A stretch of 64,000 nt of DNA from Gloeomargarita sp. SRBZ-1_bins_9. Lineage in GTDB: Bacteria > Cyanobacteriota > Cyanobacteriia > Gloeomargaritales > Gloeomargaritaceae. Below the pieces are notes generated by a model. It saw only the letters and a list, made by a program, of their open reading frames with translations. It made no database searches and had not been told where the DNA came from. The position numbers were made by a program, and so were the translations under genes. Positions within the stretch are counted from its first letter, which is position 1, and each line of letters starts with the position of its first letter. Location: contig JAUQVX010000001.1 in NCBI GenBank assembly GCA_039794565.1, forward strand, positions 366,086 through 430,085, read 5' to 3'. Positions 1 through 11,596 of this stretch are shown here, in pieces.

Positions 1-1346
<1,346 letters not shown>

Positions 1347-1405
1347 GGGGGTCAGTTTAGCCGATTGGGACCGAGAAACGGTAGAGACTATAGCCTATCA
1401 GGGGT

Positions 1406-2752
1406 TTACGACGCAACGGCCATCGCCGGCGGCAGCGCTACTCCCGTCAAACTAAAGGCTCGCGCCTCGGTGATGCGTACCTGGACCAACTGCCCCGGTT
1501 CCGTTGCCCCCACGACAAAGGTCAGGCGGTTGGTGCGGGTGCGGCCCATGCCTTGGGTCGGGTCCTTGGGATTCACCCCCTCGATCAGTACTTCCTCGAC
1601 CCGTCCCAAATAGCGCTGGGACCGCCGAGCCGCTACCTGGGCCACCAGATGGTTCAACCGCTGTAGCCGGTCCTGTTTGACTTCATCGGGGACTTGGTTG
1701 GGCCAGGTCGCTGCCGGTGTACCCGGTCGGGGGGAATAGGCCGCCGTATTTACCTGGTCAAATCCCACCTCTTCGACCAGGCGCAGCGTTTGCCCAAACT
1801 GGGCCTCGGTCTCGCCGGGAAAGCCCACAATGGCATCGGCACTGATGGCCGCATCAGGAAGGTACTGCCGAATTTTCTCAATAATCTGCAAGTAGCGCTC
1901 CCGGGTGTAACCCCGCTGCATAGCCTTGAGGATGGCGTTGTCCCCGGATTGAAACGGGATGTGGAAGTGCTCGCACACCTTGGGCAGTTCAGCGCAGGCT
2001 CGGATCAACCGCTCAGTGAAATAGCGGGGGTGGCTGGTCACAAACCGGATGCGCTCGATCCCCGGCACATCGTGGATGAAATAGAGCAAATCCGTCAGGG
2101 TCACCCGGTAGCGTCCATCCGGTCGCGTCCCCAAATCCCGCCCATAGGCATCAATGTTTTGCCCCAGCAGCGTCACTTCCTTGTAGCCTTGCTCGGCCAG
2201 ACCCGTAATTTCTGCCTTGATGGCCTCCGGTTGGCGGGATTGCTCCTTCCCCCGCACCAGGGGCACCACACAGTAGGTGCAGTGTTCGTTGCAGCCATAA
2301 ATCACATTCACCCAGGCAGTGACGTGACTACTGCGCCGGGGCTTAGTAATGTCTTCCAAAATATCGATCTCATCGGTGGCCACCACCTGCTGCCCCTGTT
2401 CCACTTGTTCCAGCAGCTCCCCCAGGCGATTGGCATACTGCGGCCCCATCACCAAATCCAGCTCCGGCACCCGCCGCAACAGGCGCTCCCCCTCCTGCTG
2501 AGCCACACAGCCGGCCACCGCCAGTAAAAGATGGGGGTTTTCCCGTTTGCGTTTCGCCTGCCGCCCCAGGTAAGAATACACCTTCTGTTCAGCGTTATCC
2601 CGGATGGTGCAGGTGTTGTACAGCACCAAGTCCGCCTGGTCTTCTTCCTCCACCGGCTGCCATCCCAAGGCATCTAGGATCCCGGCCATCCGCTCCGAAT
2701 CGGCCCGGTTCATCTGGCAGCCAAAGGTAACAATACAATACCTACGGGGCAT
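1406..2752 (-). CDS. miaB: tRNA-2-methylthio-N6-dimethylallyladenosine synthase
   Basis: Radical-SAM methylthiotransferase that adds a methylthio group to isopentenyl-adenosine-37 of tRNAs reading UNN codons. The 448-residue frame has the full architecture: an N-terminal UPF0004 domain with conserved cysteines (TFGCQMN, then NTCTIRDNA and AGCVAQQEG), the radical-SAM CxxxCxxC in GCNEHCTYC near residue 150, and a C-terminal TRAM domain ending around [15 protein letters not shown]. An in-frame TTG 27 bases upstream is possible, but the ATG at 2752 matches the usual family start [15 protein letters not shown]. It lies 34 bases downstream of panD in the same direction. Confidence 0.95.
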   Translation of the reverse strand: MPRRYCIVTFGCQMNRADSERMAGILDALGWQPVEEEDQADLVLYNTCTIRDNAEQKVYSYLGRQAKRKRENPHLLLAVAGCVAQQEGERLLRRVPELDLVMGPQYANRLGELLEQVEQGQQVVATDEIDILEDITKPRRSSHVTAWVNVIYGCNEHCTYCVVPLVRGKEQSRQPEAIKAEITGLAEQGYKEVTLLGQNIDAYGRDLGTRPDGRYRVTLTDLLYFIHDVPGIERIRFVTSHPRYFTERLIRACAELPKVCEHFHIPFQSGDNAILKAMQRGYTRERYLQIIEKIRQYLPDAAISADAIVGFPGETEAQFGQTLRLVEEVGFDQVNTAAYSPRPGTPAATWPNQVPDEVKQDRLQRLNHLVAQVAARRSQRYLGRVEEVLIEGVNPKDPTQGMGRTRTNRLTFVVGATEPGQLVQVRITEARAFSLTGVALPPAMAVAS

Positions 2753-2786
2753 GGGGAAAAAATCGCCAGGATTTCGCAACTATCTA

Positions 2787-3158
2787 TTATAGAGACGGGG
2801 GCGGGGGGGTGGCGATAACCCGGTTGTGCTCGTCCAACAGGAGAACCCGGGGGGTGTGGTGCGGCCAGAGCTCAGGGGGTAAGGCGCCGTAGGTCATGAT
2901 GATCAACCGGTCCCCCACCTGGCCGCAGTGGGCCGCCGCCCCGTTGAGTTCCACCCGTCCCGAACCCGCCGGCGCCGGTATGGCATAGGTCACCAATCGT
3001 TGCCCATTGCTGATATTGGCCACCTGCACCTGCTCGTAGGGCAAAATCCCCGCCTTATCCAGCAAATCCCCATCAATGGCGATGCTGCCCAAGTAATCGG
3101 GGTGGGTGCCTGTCAGCCGCGCATTGTGCAATTTGCTCAGCAAAAACGTGCGCCACAT
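2787..3158 (-). CDS. panD: Aspartate 1-decarboxylase
   Basis: Pyruvoyl-dependent enzyme converting L-aspartate to beta-alanine for pantothenate and coenzyme A. The 123-residue product is normal length. It starts with the family signature [16 protein letters not shown] and has the self-cleavage site in YLGSIAID (Gly-Ser at about 24-25), where the serine becomes the pyruvoyl group. NGAAAH and the [10 protein letters not shown] strand follow, as in the double-psi barrel fold. The start lies 3 bases after the ppa stop, so the two are very probably co-transcribed. Confidence 0.95.
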   Translation of the reverse strand: MWRTFLLSKLHNARLTGTHPDYLGSIAIDGDLLDKAGILPYEQVQVANISNGQRLVTYAIPAPAGSGRVELNGAAAHCGQVGDRLIIMTYGALPPELWPHHTPRVLLLDEHNRVIATPPPPSL

Positions 3159-3161
3159 GGG

Positions 3162-3680
3162 CTACGACTGCTTCTGGTAGGCGGCAATTGCCTGGGCAAT
3201 GAGGGGCTTAACAGCATACACATCCTTCCACTCGCCGATGTCCACCTTCTTGTTCTCCAGGTTCTTGTAGGTGCGGAAAAACTCGGCAATCTCCGCCAGA
3301 CGGTGGGCCGGCACATCACTGAGGGACTTGTAACCGGCATAACGGGGGTCGTCCGCCGGCACGCACAACAATTTTTCGTCCCGCTCCCCCTGATCCACCA
3401 TCTCCAACATGCCGATGGGCCGCGCCACCACCAAGCACCCCGGAAACGTCGGCTCATCCATCATCACCAGTCCATCCAGCGGGTCCCCGTCCTCCCCCAA
3501 CGTATTGGGAATAAAGCCGTAGTCGTAGGGGTACTGCACCGACGAGTACAGCACCCGGTCCAGCTTGATCACACCCAGGTCCTTATCCATCTCGTACTTA
3601 TTGCGGGACCCGCCGGGAATCTCGATGATCAAATGCACCAGACCGTCGGCAGGCTGGGGGGGAATGCGACGCAAATCCAC
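3162..3680 (-). CDS. ppa: Inorganic pyrophosphatase
   Basis: Soluble family I pyrophosphatase, hydrolysing PPi to two phosphates and pulling biosynthetic reactions forward. The 172-residue frame has the expected core: [11 protein letters not shown] near residue 21, [20 protein letters not shown], and the metal-binding signature [10 protein letters not shown] near residue 66, where the aspartates bind Mg2+. [15 protein letters not shown] follows. It sits 9 bases after the GNAT gene and 3 bases before panD in the thiC run. Thiamine phosphate synthesis releases PPi, but ppa is a general housekeeping gene, so a specific link is only inferred. Confidence 0.96.
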   Translation of the reverse strand: MDLRRIPPQPADGLVHLIIEIPGGSRNKYEMDKDLGVIKLDRVLYSSVQYPYDYGFIPNTLGEDGDPLDGLVMMDEPTFPGCLVVARPIGMLEMVDQGERDEKLLCVPADDPRYAGYKSLSDVPAHRLAEIAEFFRTYKNLENKKVDIGEWKDVYAVKPLIAQAIAAYQKQS

Positions 3681-3689
3681 AGGCGTTCC

Positions 3690-4214
3690 TCAAACGGCAG
3701 AACATTCTTGATTGTACCGGCAAACGGTTTTCCCCAGCAGCAGCCGCCGAGGACCCCCCAGCCAGGTTCGCCAGGTCCATTCCCACCGCTGCACCTGGTA
3801 CCCCAACTGGGCATACAGCCGCCGCGCCGCCTGATTGTCCTCCATCACGTGGAGATACACCTGCTCCTGGGGCCAAGCTTGCACCGCCTCCTCGGCCACC
3901 TGCAACAAAGCCCGCCCGATACCTTGCCGCCGGTAAGCCGGAGACACCGCCAAATTAGCCAGGTAAATATAGGGCACCTGCAACCATTGCCGCTGGCTGA
4001 GTTCCACGGCCCCCACCAGGTGACCATCCCGCCAGGCCCCGATCCAGAGAATCCGGCTCCCCTCCCGCTCCAGGCGTTGGCGGATATCCTGTTCAATGGT
4101 GCGTTGCCACAGACCGGCCCACCAACCCCCTGGATTTAGCGGCGGTGGGAAACACTCGGCCAGCAACGCCGCCAGGGGACCCACATCCGGCAGGTCCAAC
4201 GGTCGAATGTCCAA
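3690..4214 (-). CDS. GNAT family N-acetyltransferase (RimI-like)
   Basis: Predicted acetyl-CoA-dependent N-acetyltransferase; the substrate cannot be told from sequence. From LDIRPLDLPDVGPLA the protein follows the GNAT fold. YLANLAVSPAYRRQGIGRALL carries the acetyl-CoA pyrophosphate loop (RRQGIG). VYLHVMEDNQAARRLYAQLGYQV is the C-terminal motif B region. No ATG lies close to the domain start; the nearest upstream ATG (4313) would overlap thiC by 97 bases. I therefore use the TTG at 4214, two bases after the thiC stop, which would be translationally coupled. The protein is 174 residues, or 207 with the ATG. Confidence 0.85.
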   Translation of the reverse strand: MDIRPLDLPDVGPLAALLAECFPPPLNPGGWWAGLWQRTIEQDIRQRLEREGSRILWIGAWRDGHLVGAVELSQRQWLQVPYIYLANLAVSPAYRRQGIGRALLQVAEEAVQAWPQEQVYLHVMEDNQAARRLYAQLGYQVQRWEWTWRTWLGGPRRLLLGKTVCRYNQECSAV

Positions 4215-4216
4215 CC

Positions 4217-5590
<1,374 letters not shown>

Positions 5591-5605
5591 TCACCTCTGG
5601 AAATA

Positions 5606-5686
5606 TTAGCTTCCCTCCGCCGGCATGACCCGGTTCAGGTTCTCAGGGTATGCTCTCAGCCCCCAAAACAGGGACACCCCTAGCTA
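5606..5686 (-). promoter_or_regulatory. TPP riboswitch (THI element)
   Basis: The leader of thiC on the minus strand contains the conserved TPP aptamer blocks in order: AGGGGTGTCC, GGGGGCTGAGA, ACCCTGAGAACCTGAACC, GGGTCATGCCGGCGGAGGGA and AGCTA closing the P1 stem. This is the canonical pyrimidine- and pyrophosphate-sensing architecture, 18 bases upstream of the thiC ATG. The short distance leaves little room for a separate terminator hairpin. Control by occluding the ribosome binding site (AGAGGTGATAT just before the ATG) is therefore more likely than transcription termination; that part is inference. Confidence 0.95.
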
Positions 5687-5773
5687 AACGTATCCGCTAT
5701 TTTAACACGGGTTTTCGGGGATGGGCAGGAATTTTCGCTATGGTGGTGGTAGGGGGACGTTGGAGATCACCTG

Positions 5774-5896
5774 ATGGACGTAAAAACGGTGGTGCTGGGA
5801 TTGACGGTCCTATTTACCCTGGCGACGTTGTACTTCGGCACCCGCAACGGCTTCTACGACACGGATAACTATCACGGCAACGGTTCGGCCCATTGA
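5774..5896 (+). CDS. Conserved-looking 40-residue single-pass membrane peptide
   Basis: A short frame from the ATG at 5774 encodes 40 residues. MDVKTVVLGLTVLFTLATLYFG is one hydrophobic segment, followed by a polar tail with YDTDNYHGNGSAH. The stop shares its A with the ATG of the next gene (TGATG at 5894-5898), a layout for translational coupling. Codon use resembles the surrounding genes. The length and topology resemble the small subunits of photosystems, cytochrome b6f or NDH-1, but I cannot match it to PsbX, PsbY, Psb30, PetG, PetL, PetN, PsaM or PsaX. I believe it is a real gene; function unknown. Confidence 0.7.
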   Translation: MDVKTVVLGLTVLFTLATLYFGTRNGFYDTDNYHGNGSAH

Positions 5897-7416
5897 TGCT
5901 GGGGTGCCGGGTTTACAGTCCGGGCCATGGGGGGGCGGGGATTTGTTTGGTAGGGCATTTGGGGCCGTACCGCGTCATGTTGGACTGCGGTTTATCCCGG
6001 TTAGACCCCTACTTTGACCTGACGCCGCCGGCGGACTGGGTGATTTGCTCCCACGCCCATCCCAACCACGCCCGGGGCATGCTGGCCCTGCACCGCGGGT
6101 TTCCCGATTTACCCATCTATACGAGCGAAGTAACCCGGCGGTTGCTGCCCTTGAACTGGCCTGTACAGGAGGGGTTAACGGGGTTGGGCATCGAGTTGCC
6201 CTGGCGGTTGCCGGTGCATCTGGCGCCCGATCTGACCGTGGAGTTGATTCCGGCGGGGCATTTACCGGGAGCAGCTTTGGTGTGGCTCCAATACCAGACG
6301 CCAGAGCGGGTCTATTCCCTGCTCTACACGGGCAACTGTTGCCTAGCCAACACCCGCCTTGCCGAAGGGTTGCGCCTGGAGGAGCTGCGGGGCCTGCACC
6401 CCGATGTACTCATCTTGGATGCCCCGGCCGGCACGCGCAAATATCCCCGGCGCAAGCAACAGGAACACCATTTAGCGGAATGGGTGGTGTGGGCCTTGAC
6501 CCGGGGGCAGCGGGTGTGTATTGTCGCCGGCGCCATTGGGGACGCCCAAGAAATCCTGCTCATCCTGCGCACCCACTACCTGTTAACGGGCCGGCCGGTG
6601 CGGATTGGCGTGGACCCGGCGGTTGCCCGGGGCTGTGATGTCCTCCTGGAACTGCTGGCCTTTTTACCCACCCCCGTACAGAACTTTGCCCGCCACCAGA
6701 GCCTTTTTTGGGACGACCGGGTATATCCCCAGAGTCACCGTTGGCAGCCGTCAGAGGCCCCGGATCCCTTCGATATTTTGCTCTGTAGCGACCTACCGGA
6801 CTGCATCGGCAATAGCGATCAGCGGTGGTGGGTGCTGTGGCCAGAGGAGGTGCCCCTACCCCGGGAAGTTCCCCACCAGACCTACCGCCTGTCGGCCTAC
6901 AACGACAGCGGGACAACCCTACAATTGCTACACACCCTGCGCCCCCAGCATCTGGTTCTGGTGCATGGGCTGCCCCACTACTTGGGTGACCTAGCCGGAT
7001 TAGAGGAAGTCCGCAACCGCTATCACGTCCATGTTCCCTTACCGGGGGCCTGGTTGGACTTACCCGTAGGGAGTTGGGTGAGGCATCCCGCGCCGGAACC
7101 AGCCGGAAGCTATGAGGGGGAAATCCAGGAAACCCCCAGCGGCATTCGCATCGAACTGCCCCGTACCCTGACAACCGACCCCCGCTGGCAGCCCTTCAGT
7201 ACCACCGGTCTGGTGGAGGCTCGTTGGCAAGGGGAAGAGCTGGTGCTACGGGGCTTGACCCCCAAGGAGGTCCTAGCGGTAACCCCCACCCCCGGTCGCG
7301 CCTGCGCCCACTGTCGCTTCTACCGGGGCCAACGCTGCACCCAACCCGAATCGCCCTTGATGGGCCTACAGGTGGCCCCCGACGGCTACTGCGACGCCTT
7401 CACACCCGCTACTTAA
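5896..7416 (+). CDS. Metallo-beta-lactamase-fold protein (beta-CASP-like), altered metal motif
   Basis: A 506-residue protein resembling the MBL/beta-CASP RNA-processing nucleases. The N-terminus has the MBL strands (ICLVGHLGPYRVMLDCGLS) and the metal loop as HAHPNHARG at about residue 54, where HxHxDH is canonical. A second MBL segment is seen in LLYTGNCCLANT, and HLVLVHGLPH near residue 350 resembles the later beta-CASP histidine motif. The C-terminal 40 residues hold a cysteine cluster (CAHCRFYRGQRC and a later C) suited to binding a metal. The Asn in place of Asp may lower or abolish hydrolase activity. It is coupled to the upstream 40-residue peptide, and its tail overlaps the convergent kinase gene by 8 bases. 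Substrate unknown. Confidence 0.8.
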   Translation: MLGCRVYSPGHGGAGICLVGHLGPYRVMLDCGLSRLDPYFDLTPPADWVICSHAHPNHARGMLALHRGFPDLPIYTSEVTRRLLPLNWPVQEGLTGLGIELPWRLPVHLAPDLTVELIPAGHLPGAALVWLQYQTPERVYSLLYTGNCCLANTRLAEGLRLEELRGLHPDVLILDAPAGTRKYPRRKQQEHHLAEWVVWALTRGQRVCIVAGAIGDAQEILLILRTHYLLTGRPVRIGVDPAVARGCDVLLELLAFLPTPVQNFARHQSLFWDDRVYPQSHRWQPSEAPDPFDILLCSDLPDCIGNSDQRWWVLWPEEVPLPREVPHQTYRLSAYNDSGTTLQLLHTLRPQHLVLVHGLPHYLGDLAGLEEVRNRYHVHVPLPGAWLDLPVGSWVRHPAPEPAGSYEGEIQETPSGIRIELPRTLTTDPRWQPFSTTGLVEARWQGEELVLRGLTPKEVLAVTPTPGRACAHCRFYRGQRCTQPESPLMGLQVAPDGYCDAFTPAT

Positions 7417-9457
7417 CCACGCGCCAGAGTTTGATGGTGTTGTCGCGACTGCCGCTGGCGAGCCACTGCTGGTCCGGGCTAAAGGCCAGACAAGTCACCC
7501 CCTTTTCGTGGCCCTTTAAGGTCATCAACGGCGCATAGGTTTGGCCGTCCCAGATGCGGATATCCCCTTCCCAACCGCCGCTGGCCAGATAGCGTCCCTG
7601 GGGACTGTAGGCCATCGCCCGCACCCCCTCCCGATGGCCCGTCAAGGTGGCAATGGGGTCGCCGTTGTGCAAATGCCACAGGTGCACGGCCGTATCCTCC
7701 CCCCCTGCTGCGATCACTCGCCCGTTGGGACTGACCACCACCGCATTGAAGCCACTGCCGCTAAAACTACTCGGCCCTACGATGTTGCGCAGGGGGTCAC
7801 CCCCATCCGTCAGCCACACCTTCACCGTATTATCCCAACTGGCACTGACCAGCAACCGCCCGTCCCCCGTGAAGGCGACCGAACGGACATAGCTGCCGTG
7901 CCCCCTCAAGGTCGTCAACAAGGCTCCGTTATCCACCTGCCACAGCTTCACCGTCTGGTCCTCGCTGGCGCTGGCCAGGACCAACCCATCCGGGCGCATC
8001 GCCAAGGCATCAATCGTCCCCCCGTGTTTGGTGAACAGACTGCCCAGGGTGCGCACCGGCTTCTCCCCCGGCAACTGCCACAGTTTAATCACCCGGTCCT
8101 CCCCCGCCGCCGCCAGCCATCGGCCATCGGCACTCAACGCCAAAGCGTGGATCCCGCCAGGATGACCGCTGCCCCACTGCAAAGGTCGAGGATAGACCAG
8201 GCTGCTCAAATTCCAGCAAAAAATGGCCCCATCCCGCCCGCAACTGAACAGGAAGCGGCCATCAGGGCTAAAGCACAGCCCCTTGACCCAGTGGGTGTGC
8301 CCCGTCAAGGTATGCACACAGGGCCAGAGGGATTCCGACTGGACGGTCGTGACCTGGGAAGGGGGGGTCGGTGGTCGCAAAGGTCCGGTGTTGGTGGCCA
8401 AGCGACTGGGTTGCCTGGGTGGAAATGTACCACTGGTCCCTGGGGGAACTGTTCCGCCTGTGTCCCTAACGGTAACCGGCGGCGAGGTGCCCAATTTCCC
8501 CAAACCCGGCAAGGGATTCACCGGCGTCCCCAGGACCCCCAACCGTCCCAGGCGCGGCCTAGATGGGGAAGCCGATTCCATCCGCTGTAGGGCGGTCAAG
8601 GCCTCGTCTGCCGAAGCAAACCGTTGACCTGGCAGGCGCTGCACCAACCTATCCAAAAAGGCCATCATGTCTTCACTCAGGGGTTGTTTGAGGGCCTCCC
8701 GCCACAGCCAAGTATTTTCCCGAATGCTGAATAACTTGGCCGGGGAGATACCCGTCAGCAGGTAGATGCAGGTGGCGCCCAAACCGTATAGGTCACTGGC
8801 GTAAACGGCCTTGCCCATCATCTGTTCCGGCGCAGCAAACCCACTACTGCCAATGGCCGTACTAGTTTTGAACAGCCCCGATTCCTGGACAAACTTCACC
8901 GCGCCAAAATCCACCAGAAACAGTTTTTGGTCTGCTGCTTGCCGGATGATGTTCTTGGGTTTGATGTCCCGGTGAATGACTTTCTCCTTGTGGATATAAG
9001 CCAGCACCGGGAGTAAATCGGCCAGCAATTGGTAAATTTTGCCTTCGTCAAAGGGACCCTGTCGGAGTAATTCTTCCGCCAAGTCTTGACCATCAATAAA
9101 TTTCTGCACCAGATAGGGACGCCCATCCAGGACAAAGTAGGCCAATAGATCCGGGATTTGCGGGTGGTTCCCTAAACGGTCCAGATGCACCGCCTCCTGT
9201 TCAAACAGGGCGATCGCTTTCTGCATCTGGTCCGGCGAGGTAATGACTTGGGGCTGAAATAACTTAATGACACACCGGGGGCGGGAAGGGATGCCCTCAT
9301 CCACCGCCTGAAAGGTACGACCGAAACTACCCCTACCGATCGGTTTAATGGCGCGATAACGTCCCTTGAGGACGAGGGGACTGCCACAGGCGCTACAGGT
9401 CAGGGCATCGGGCGGATTGACTGGGGCCGGACAGTCGGGGTTCAGGCAATAACTCAT
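7409..9457 (-). CDS. Serine/threonine protein kinase with WD40 repeats
   Basis: A 682-residue eukaryotic-type kinase of the cyanobacterial Spk family. Residues 1-30 form a zinc ribbon (CLNPDC and CSAC). The kinase domain spans about 32-295: GRGSFGRTF glycine loop, CVIKLF lysine, HRDIKPKN catalytic loop near 163, DFGAVKF metal motif and GFAAPEQM. A proline-, glycine- and threonine-rich linker (about 300-375) leads to seven WD40 repeats forming a beta propeller, each ending in a W-containing strand such as VKLWQV and IKLWRV. No transmembrane segment is evident. The propeller probably recruits targets. It is convergent with the MBL gene. Confidence 0.93.
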   Translation of the reverse strand: MSYCLNPDCPAPVNPPDALTCSACGSPLVLKGRYRAIKPIGRGSFGRTFQAVDEGIPSRPRCVIKLFQPQVITSPDQMQKAIALFEQEAVHLDRLGNHPQIPDLLAYFVLDGRPYLVQKFIDGQDLAEELLRQGPFDEGKIYQLLADLLPVLAYIHKEKVIHRDIKPKNIIRQAADQKLFLVDFGAVKFVQESGLFKTSTAIGSSGFAAPEQMMGKAVYASDLYGLGATCIYLLTGISPAKLFSIRENTWLWREALKQPLSEDMMAFLDRLVQRLPGQRFASADEALTALQRMESASPSRPRLGRLGVLGTPVNPLPGLGKLGTSPPVTVRDTGGTVPPGTSGTFPPRQPSRLATNTGPLRPPTPPSQVTTVQSESLWPCVHTLTGHTHWVKGLCFSPDGRFLFSCGRDGAIFCWNLSSLVYPRPLQWGSGHPGGIHALALSADGRWLAAAGEDRVIKLWQLPGEKPVRTLGSLFTKHGGTIDALAMRPDGLVLASASEDQTVKLWQVDNGALLTTLRGHGSYVRSVAFTGDGRLLVSASWDNTVKVWLTDGGDPLRNIVGPSSFSGSGFNAVVVSPNGRVIAAGGEDTAVHLWHLHNGDPIATLTGHREGVRAMAYSPQGRYLASGGWEGDIRIWDGQTYAPLMTLKGHEKGVTCLAFSPDQQWLASGSRDNTIKLWRVVK

Positions 9458-9553
9458 GGTTGGGGGGGAAGGGCTTGCTGACCACCTTTATCATAACCCT
9501 TGGGGCGAAGGAGGCCAGGGGTCATCCCCGGCGAGAGCGCCACTGGACGGGCC

Positions 9554-9591
9554 ATAAGGACTTCTTTTCCTAGGTTATAAGGACTTTTTTT
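9554..9591 (+). repeat. Direct repeat upstream of ndhC
   Basis: Two near-identical copies of ATAAGGACTTCTTTT lie at 9554-9568 and 9577-9591, starting 23 bases apart (the second has T instead of C). They sit 60-95 bases before the ndhC start in the only sizeable gap before the operon. Two helical turns would put both copies on one DNA face, so a regulator site is possible. No regulator can be named. Confidence 0.5.
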
Positions 9592-9650
9592 TGCACGCCG
9601 GAACCACCTGTGGCATGATGGGAGATGGCGATGGGTGAGGGGACGACCAC

Positions 9651-10013
9651 GTGTTAGAGCTCAAAGGTTACGACTACCTACTAGTGTTCCTGCTAGTGTG
9701 TAGCTTGGTACCCATTGCAGCGCTGGGTTTGTCAGCTTGGATCCGCCCCAAGGGAACCGGTCCAGAGCGACGCACTAACTATGAATCGGGGATGGAACCG
9801 CTGGGGGAAGCCTGGGTGCAGTTTAATATCCGTTACTACATGTTTGCCCTGGTATTTGTAGTGTTTGATGTGGAGACGGTTTTTCTTTATCCCTGGGCGG
9901 TAGCCTTTAACCAATTGGGTTTGTTGGCCTTCGTTGAAGCTTTAATTTTTATTGCTATCCTAGTAGTAGCACTGGTTTATGCCTGGCGCAAAGGAGCTTT
10001 GGAATGGTCATGA
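9651..10013 (+). CDS. ndhC: NAD(P)H-quinone oxidoreductase subunit 3
   Basis: Membrane subunit of thylakoid NDH-1, which feeds electrons from ferredoxin to plastoquinone in cyclic flow, respiration and CO2 uptake. It has 120 residues, the usual length, with three predicted transmembrane helices. The conserved loop [24 protein letters not shown] after helix 1 and [12 protein letters not shown] in helix 2 identify NdhC. The start is a GTG at 9651; no in-frame ATG fits. The stop overlaps ndhK by 10 bases in the usual ndhC-ndhK-ndhJ order. Confidence 0.97.
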   Translation: MLELKGYDYLLVFLLVCSLVPIAALGLSAWIRPKGTGPERRTNYESGMEPLGEAWVQFNIRYYMFALVFVVFDVETVFLYPWAVAFNQLGLLAFVEALIFIAILVVALVYAWRKGALEWS

Positions 10014-10732
10014 CGCCGACGTTTGGGGATGCCAAAATTCTCAATCCCGTGGACCGACCGCAAGTTACTCAGGACTTGGCCAATAATGTGATTTTAACGA
10101 CCCTCAATGACCTGTATGATTGGGCGCGGCTGTCTAGTTTATGGCCCCTTTTGTATGGTACCAGTTGTTGTTTTATCGAGTTTGCGGCGTTGATCGGTTC
10201 CCGGTTTGATTTTGACCGGTTTGGGTTAATTCCCCGGTCGAGTCCGCGGCAGGCGGATTTGATCATTACGGCGGGGACGATCACGATGAAGATGGCGCCG
10301 GCTCTGGTGCGGTTGTACGAGCAGATGCCGGACCCCAAGTATGTGATTGCCATGGGGGCCTGCACGATTACCGGGGGGATGTTCAGCACGGATTCCTACA
10401 CGGTGGTGCGCGGAGTGGACAAGGTGATCCCCGTGGATGTTTATCTACCAGGTTGCCCGCCCAAGCCGGAGGCCATCATTGATGCCATCATCAAGCTGCG
10501 CAAGAAGATTGCCCAGGAGGATGTGCGGGAGCGGCGGTTGTACGAGCAGACGCACCGGTATTTTACGGTGAAGCACGAGTTGAAGGTGGTGCCGCCGGTG
10601 CATACGGGGCAGTATTTGCAAAGCCCGACGCGGCAAGCGCCCCCCTTGGAATTAGCCCAGGCGATGGGGATGCCGGTTCCCCCTGCGTTACAAGGTCAAG
10701 CGGCGGAGGTGGCCCGTGGCGGAAACGACTGA
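10004..10732 (+). CDS. ndhK: NAD(P)H-quinone oxidoreductase subunit K
   Basis: Peripheral-arm subunit of NDH-1 that ligates iron-sulfur cluster N2 next to the quinone site. Of 242 residues, the cluster ligands are visible: the CC pair in [10 protein letters not shown] in [12 protein letters not shown], and C in [11 protein letters not shown]. The tail after about residue 200 is divergent and rich in Pro and Gln, as in other cyanobacterial NdhK. AAAGGAG precedes the ATG at 10004 by 7 bases, inside the end of ndhC. It overlaps ndhJ by 17 bases. Confidence 0.97.
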   Translation: MVMTPTFGDAKILNPVDRPQVTQDLANNVILTTLNDLYDWARLSSLWPLLYGTSCCFIEFAALIGSRFDFDRFGLIPRSSPRQADLIITAGTITMKMAPALVRLYEQMPDPKYVIAMGACTITGGMFSTDSYTVVRGVDKVIPVDVYLPGCPPKPEAIIDAIIKLRKKIAQEDVRERRLYEQTHRYFTVKHELKVVPPVHTGQYLQSPTRQAPPLELAQAMGMPVPPALQGQAAEVARGGND

Positions 10733-11225
10733 GCAGCTAACGACAACGGAGGTTGGCCCGATTTCCCGCTGGCTAACGGAACAGGGGTTTGCCCATACCT
10801 ATATGGGGCGGGACCATCAGGGGGTAGAAATTCTGCGGGTGGAACGGGAGGTGTTGCTGCCGATTGCAACGGCCCTGTATGGGTACGGGTTCAACTACCT
10901 GCGCTGCCAGGGGGGATATGACGTGGGGCCGGGGCAGGACCTGGTGAGTTTCTATTACCTGGTAAAGCTGGCGGATAATGCGGACCGGCCGGAGGAGGTT
11001 TGCCTCAAGGTTTTTCTGCCCCGTCATGACCCGAAGGTGCCGTCGGTGTATTGGATTTGGCGGACGGCGGACTGGCAGGAGCGGGAAACCTACGACCTCT
11101 ACGGCATTGAATACATCGGGCACCCGCACCTGAAACGCATCTTGCTGCCGGAGGACTGGGTGGGCTGGCCCATGCGCAAGGACTACATCACGCCGGACTT
11201 TTACGAGTTGCAGGATGCCTATTAG
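10716..11225 (+). CDS. ndhJ: NAD(P)H-quinone oxidoreductase subunit J
   Basis: Peripheral-arm subunit of NDH-1, equivalent to the 30-kDa subunit of complex I. The 169-residue product has the family blocks [32 protein letters not shown] and the signature [22 protein letters not shown] near the C-terminus. The start is a GTG at 10716 inside ndhK, so translation is probably coupled. It ends the ndhCKJ operon and is followed by a decayed DUF29 gene. Confidence 0.96.
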   Translation: MAETTEQLTTTEVGPISRWLTEQGFAHTYMGRDHQGVEILRVEREVLLPIATALYGYGFNYLRCQGGYDVGPGQDLVSFYYLVKLADNADRPEEVCLKVFLPRHDPKVPSVYWIWRTADWQERETYDLYGIEYIGHPHLKRILLPEDWVGWPMRKDYITPDFYELQDAY

Positions 11226-11229
11226 GCGG

Positions 11230-11596
11230 ATGACCACCCATCTCTGCGAAACCGACTTCTATCGGTGGACGCAGCGGCAGGCTACCGACGGGAACGCCAA
11301 TTTGATTTGTTAGATAGAGATGGTGTCTTTGGGTCGCCGGGAAAAACGGAAACTGTTAATTCGTTTTCGTTTATTTGCTCAAGTGGCGCTACCTGCCGGC
11401 GTGGCGATCCAAAAGTTGGGTTTATAGGGCGTGGCAACAGCGGCGGCGTATCCAAAACCCGTACCTTAAACGCCTTGGATTTGCTTGCGAGAAACCCCTC
11501 GACCCAGAAACATTGCCCCATGAAACTGCACTTGTCCCAGACCAGGCCATCGCCAAATGGGGCCTAAGACCCGTTAGGGTGGCGGTTTACCCGTAG
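11230..11596 (+). pseudogene. Decayed DUF29-family gene
   Basis: The 350-base gap after ndhJ holds a degraded DUF29 gene, a small protein family abundant and often multicopy in cyanobacteria. The first frame starts at the ATG at 11230 with TDFYRWTQRQA, meets a TAG at 11311, then continues in the same frame as IEMVSLGRREKRKLLIRFRL. After about 11372 the homology shifts frame to LLKWRYLPAWRSKSW and QQRRRIQN, ending with PLDPETLP-like residues and a stop at 11594-11596. These blocks match in order the DUF29 consensus as I know it (DFYxW, IEEIESLGRxEKR, LLKWxYQPxxRSxSW, QRxxI, LDPxTFP). At least one nonsense codon, one frameshift and two internal deletions make it non-functional. Its tail overlaps the pyrR tail. 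Confidence 0.82.

Noticed and set aside
2928..4139. 400-codon plus-strand frame opposite panD, ppa and the GNAT gene
   Set aside because: It spans three well-supported genes on the other strand and has low-complexity composition without recognisable motifs.
7541..8590. Plus-strand frame opposite the kinase WD40 region
   Set aside because: Periodic composition comes from the WD40 repeats on the other strand; no protein features of its own.
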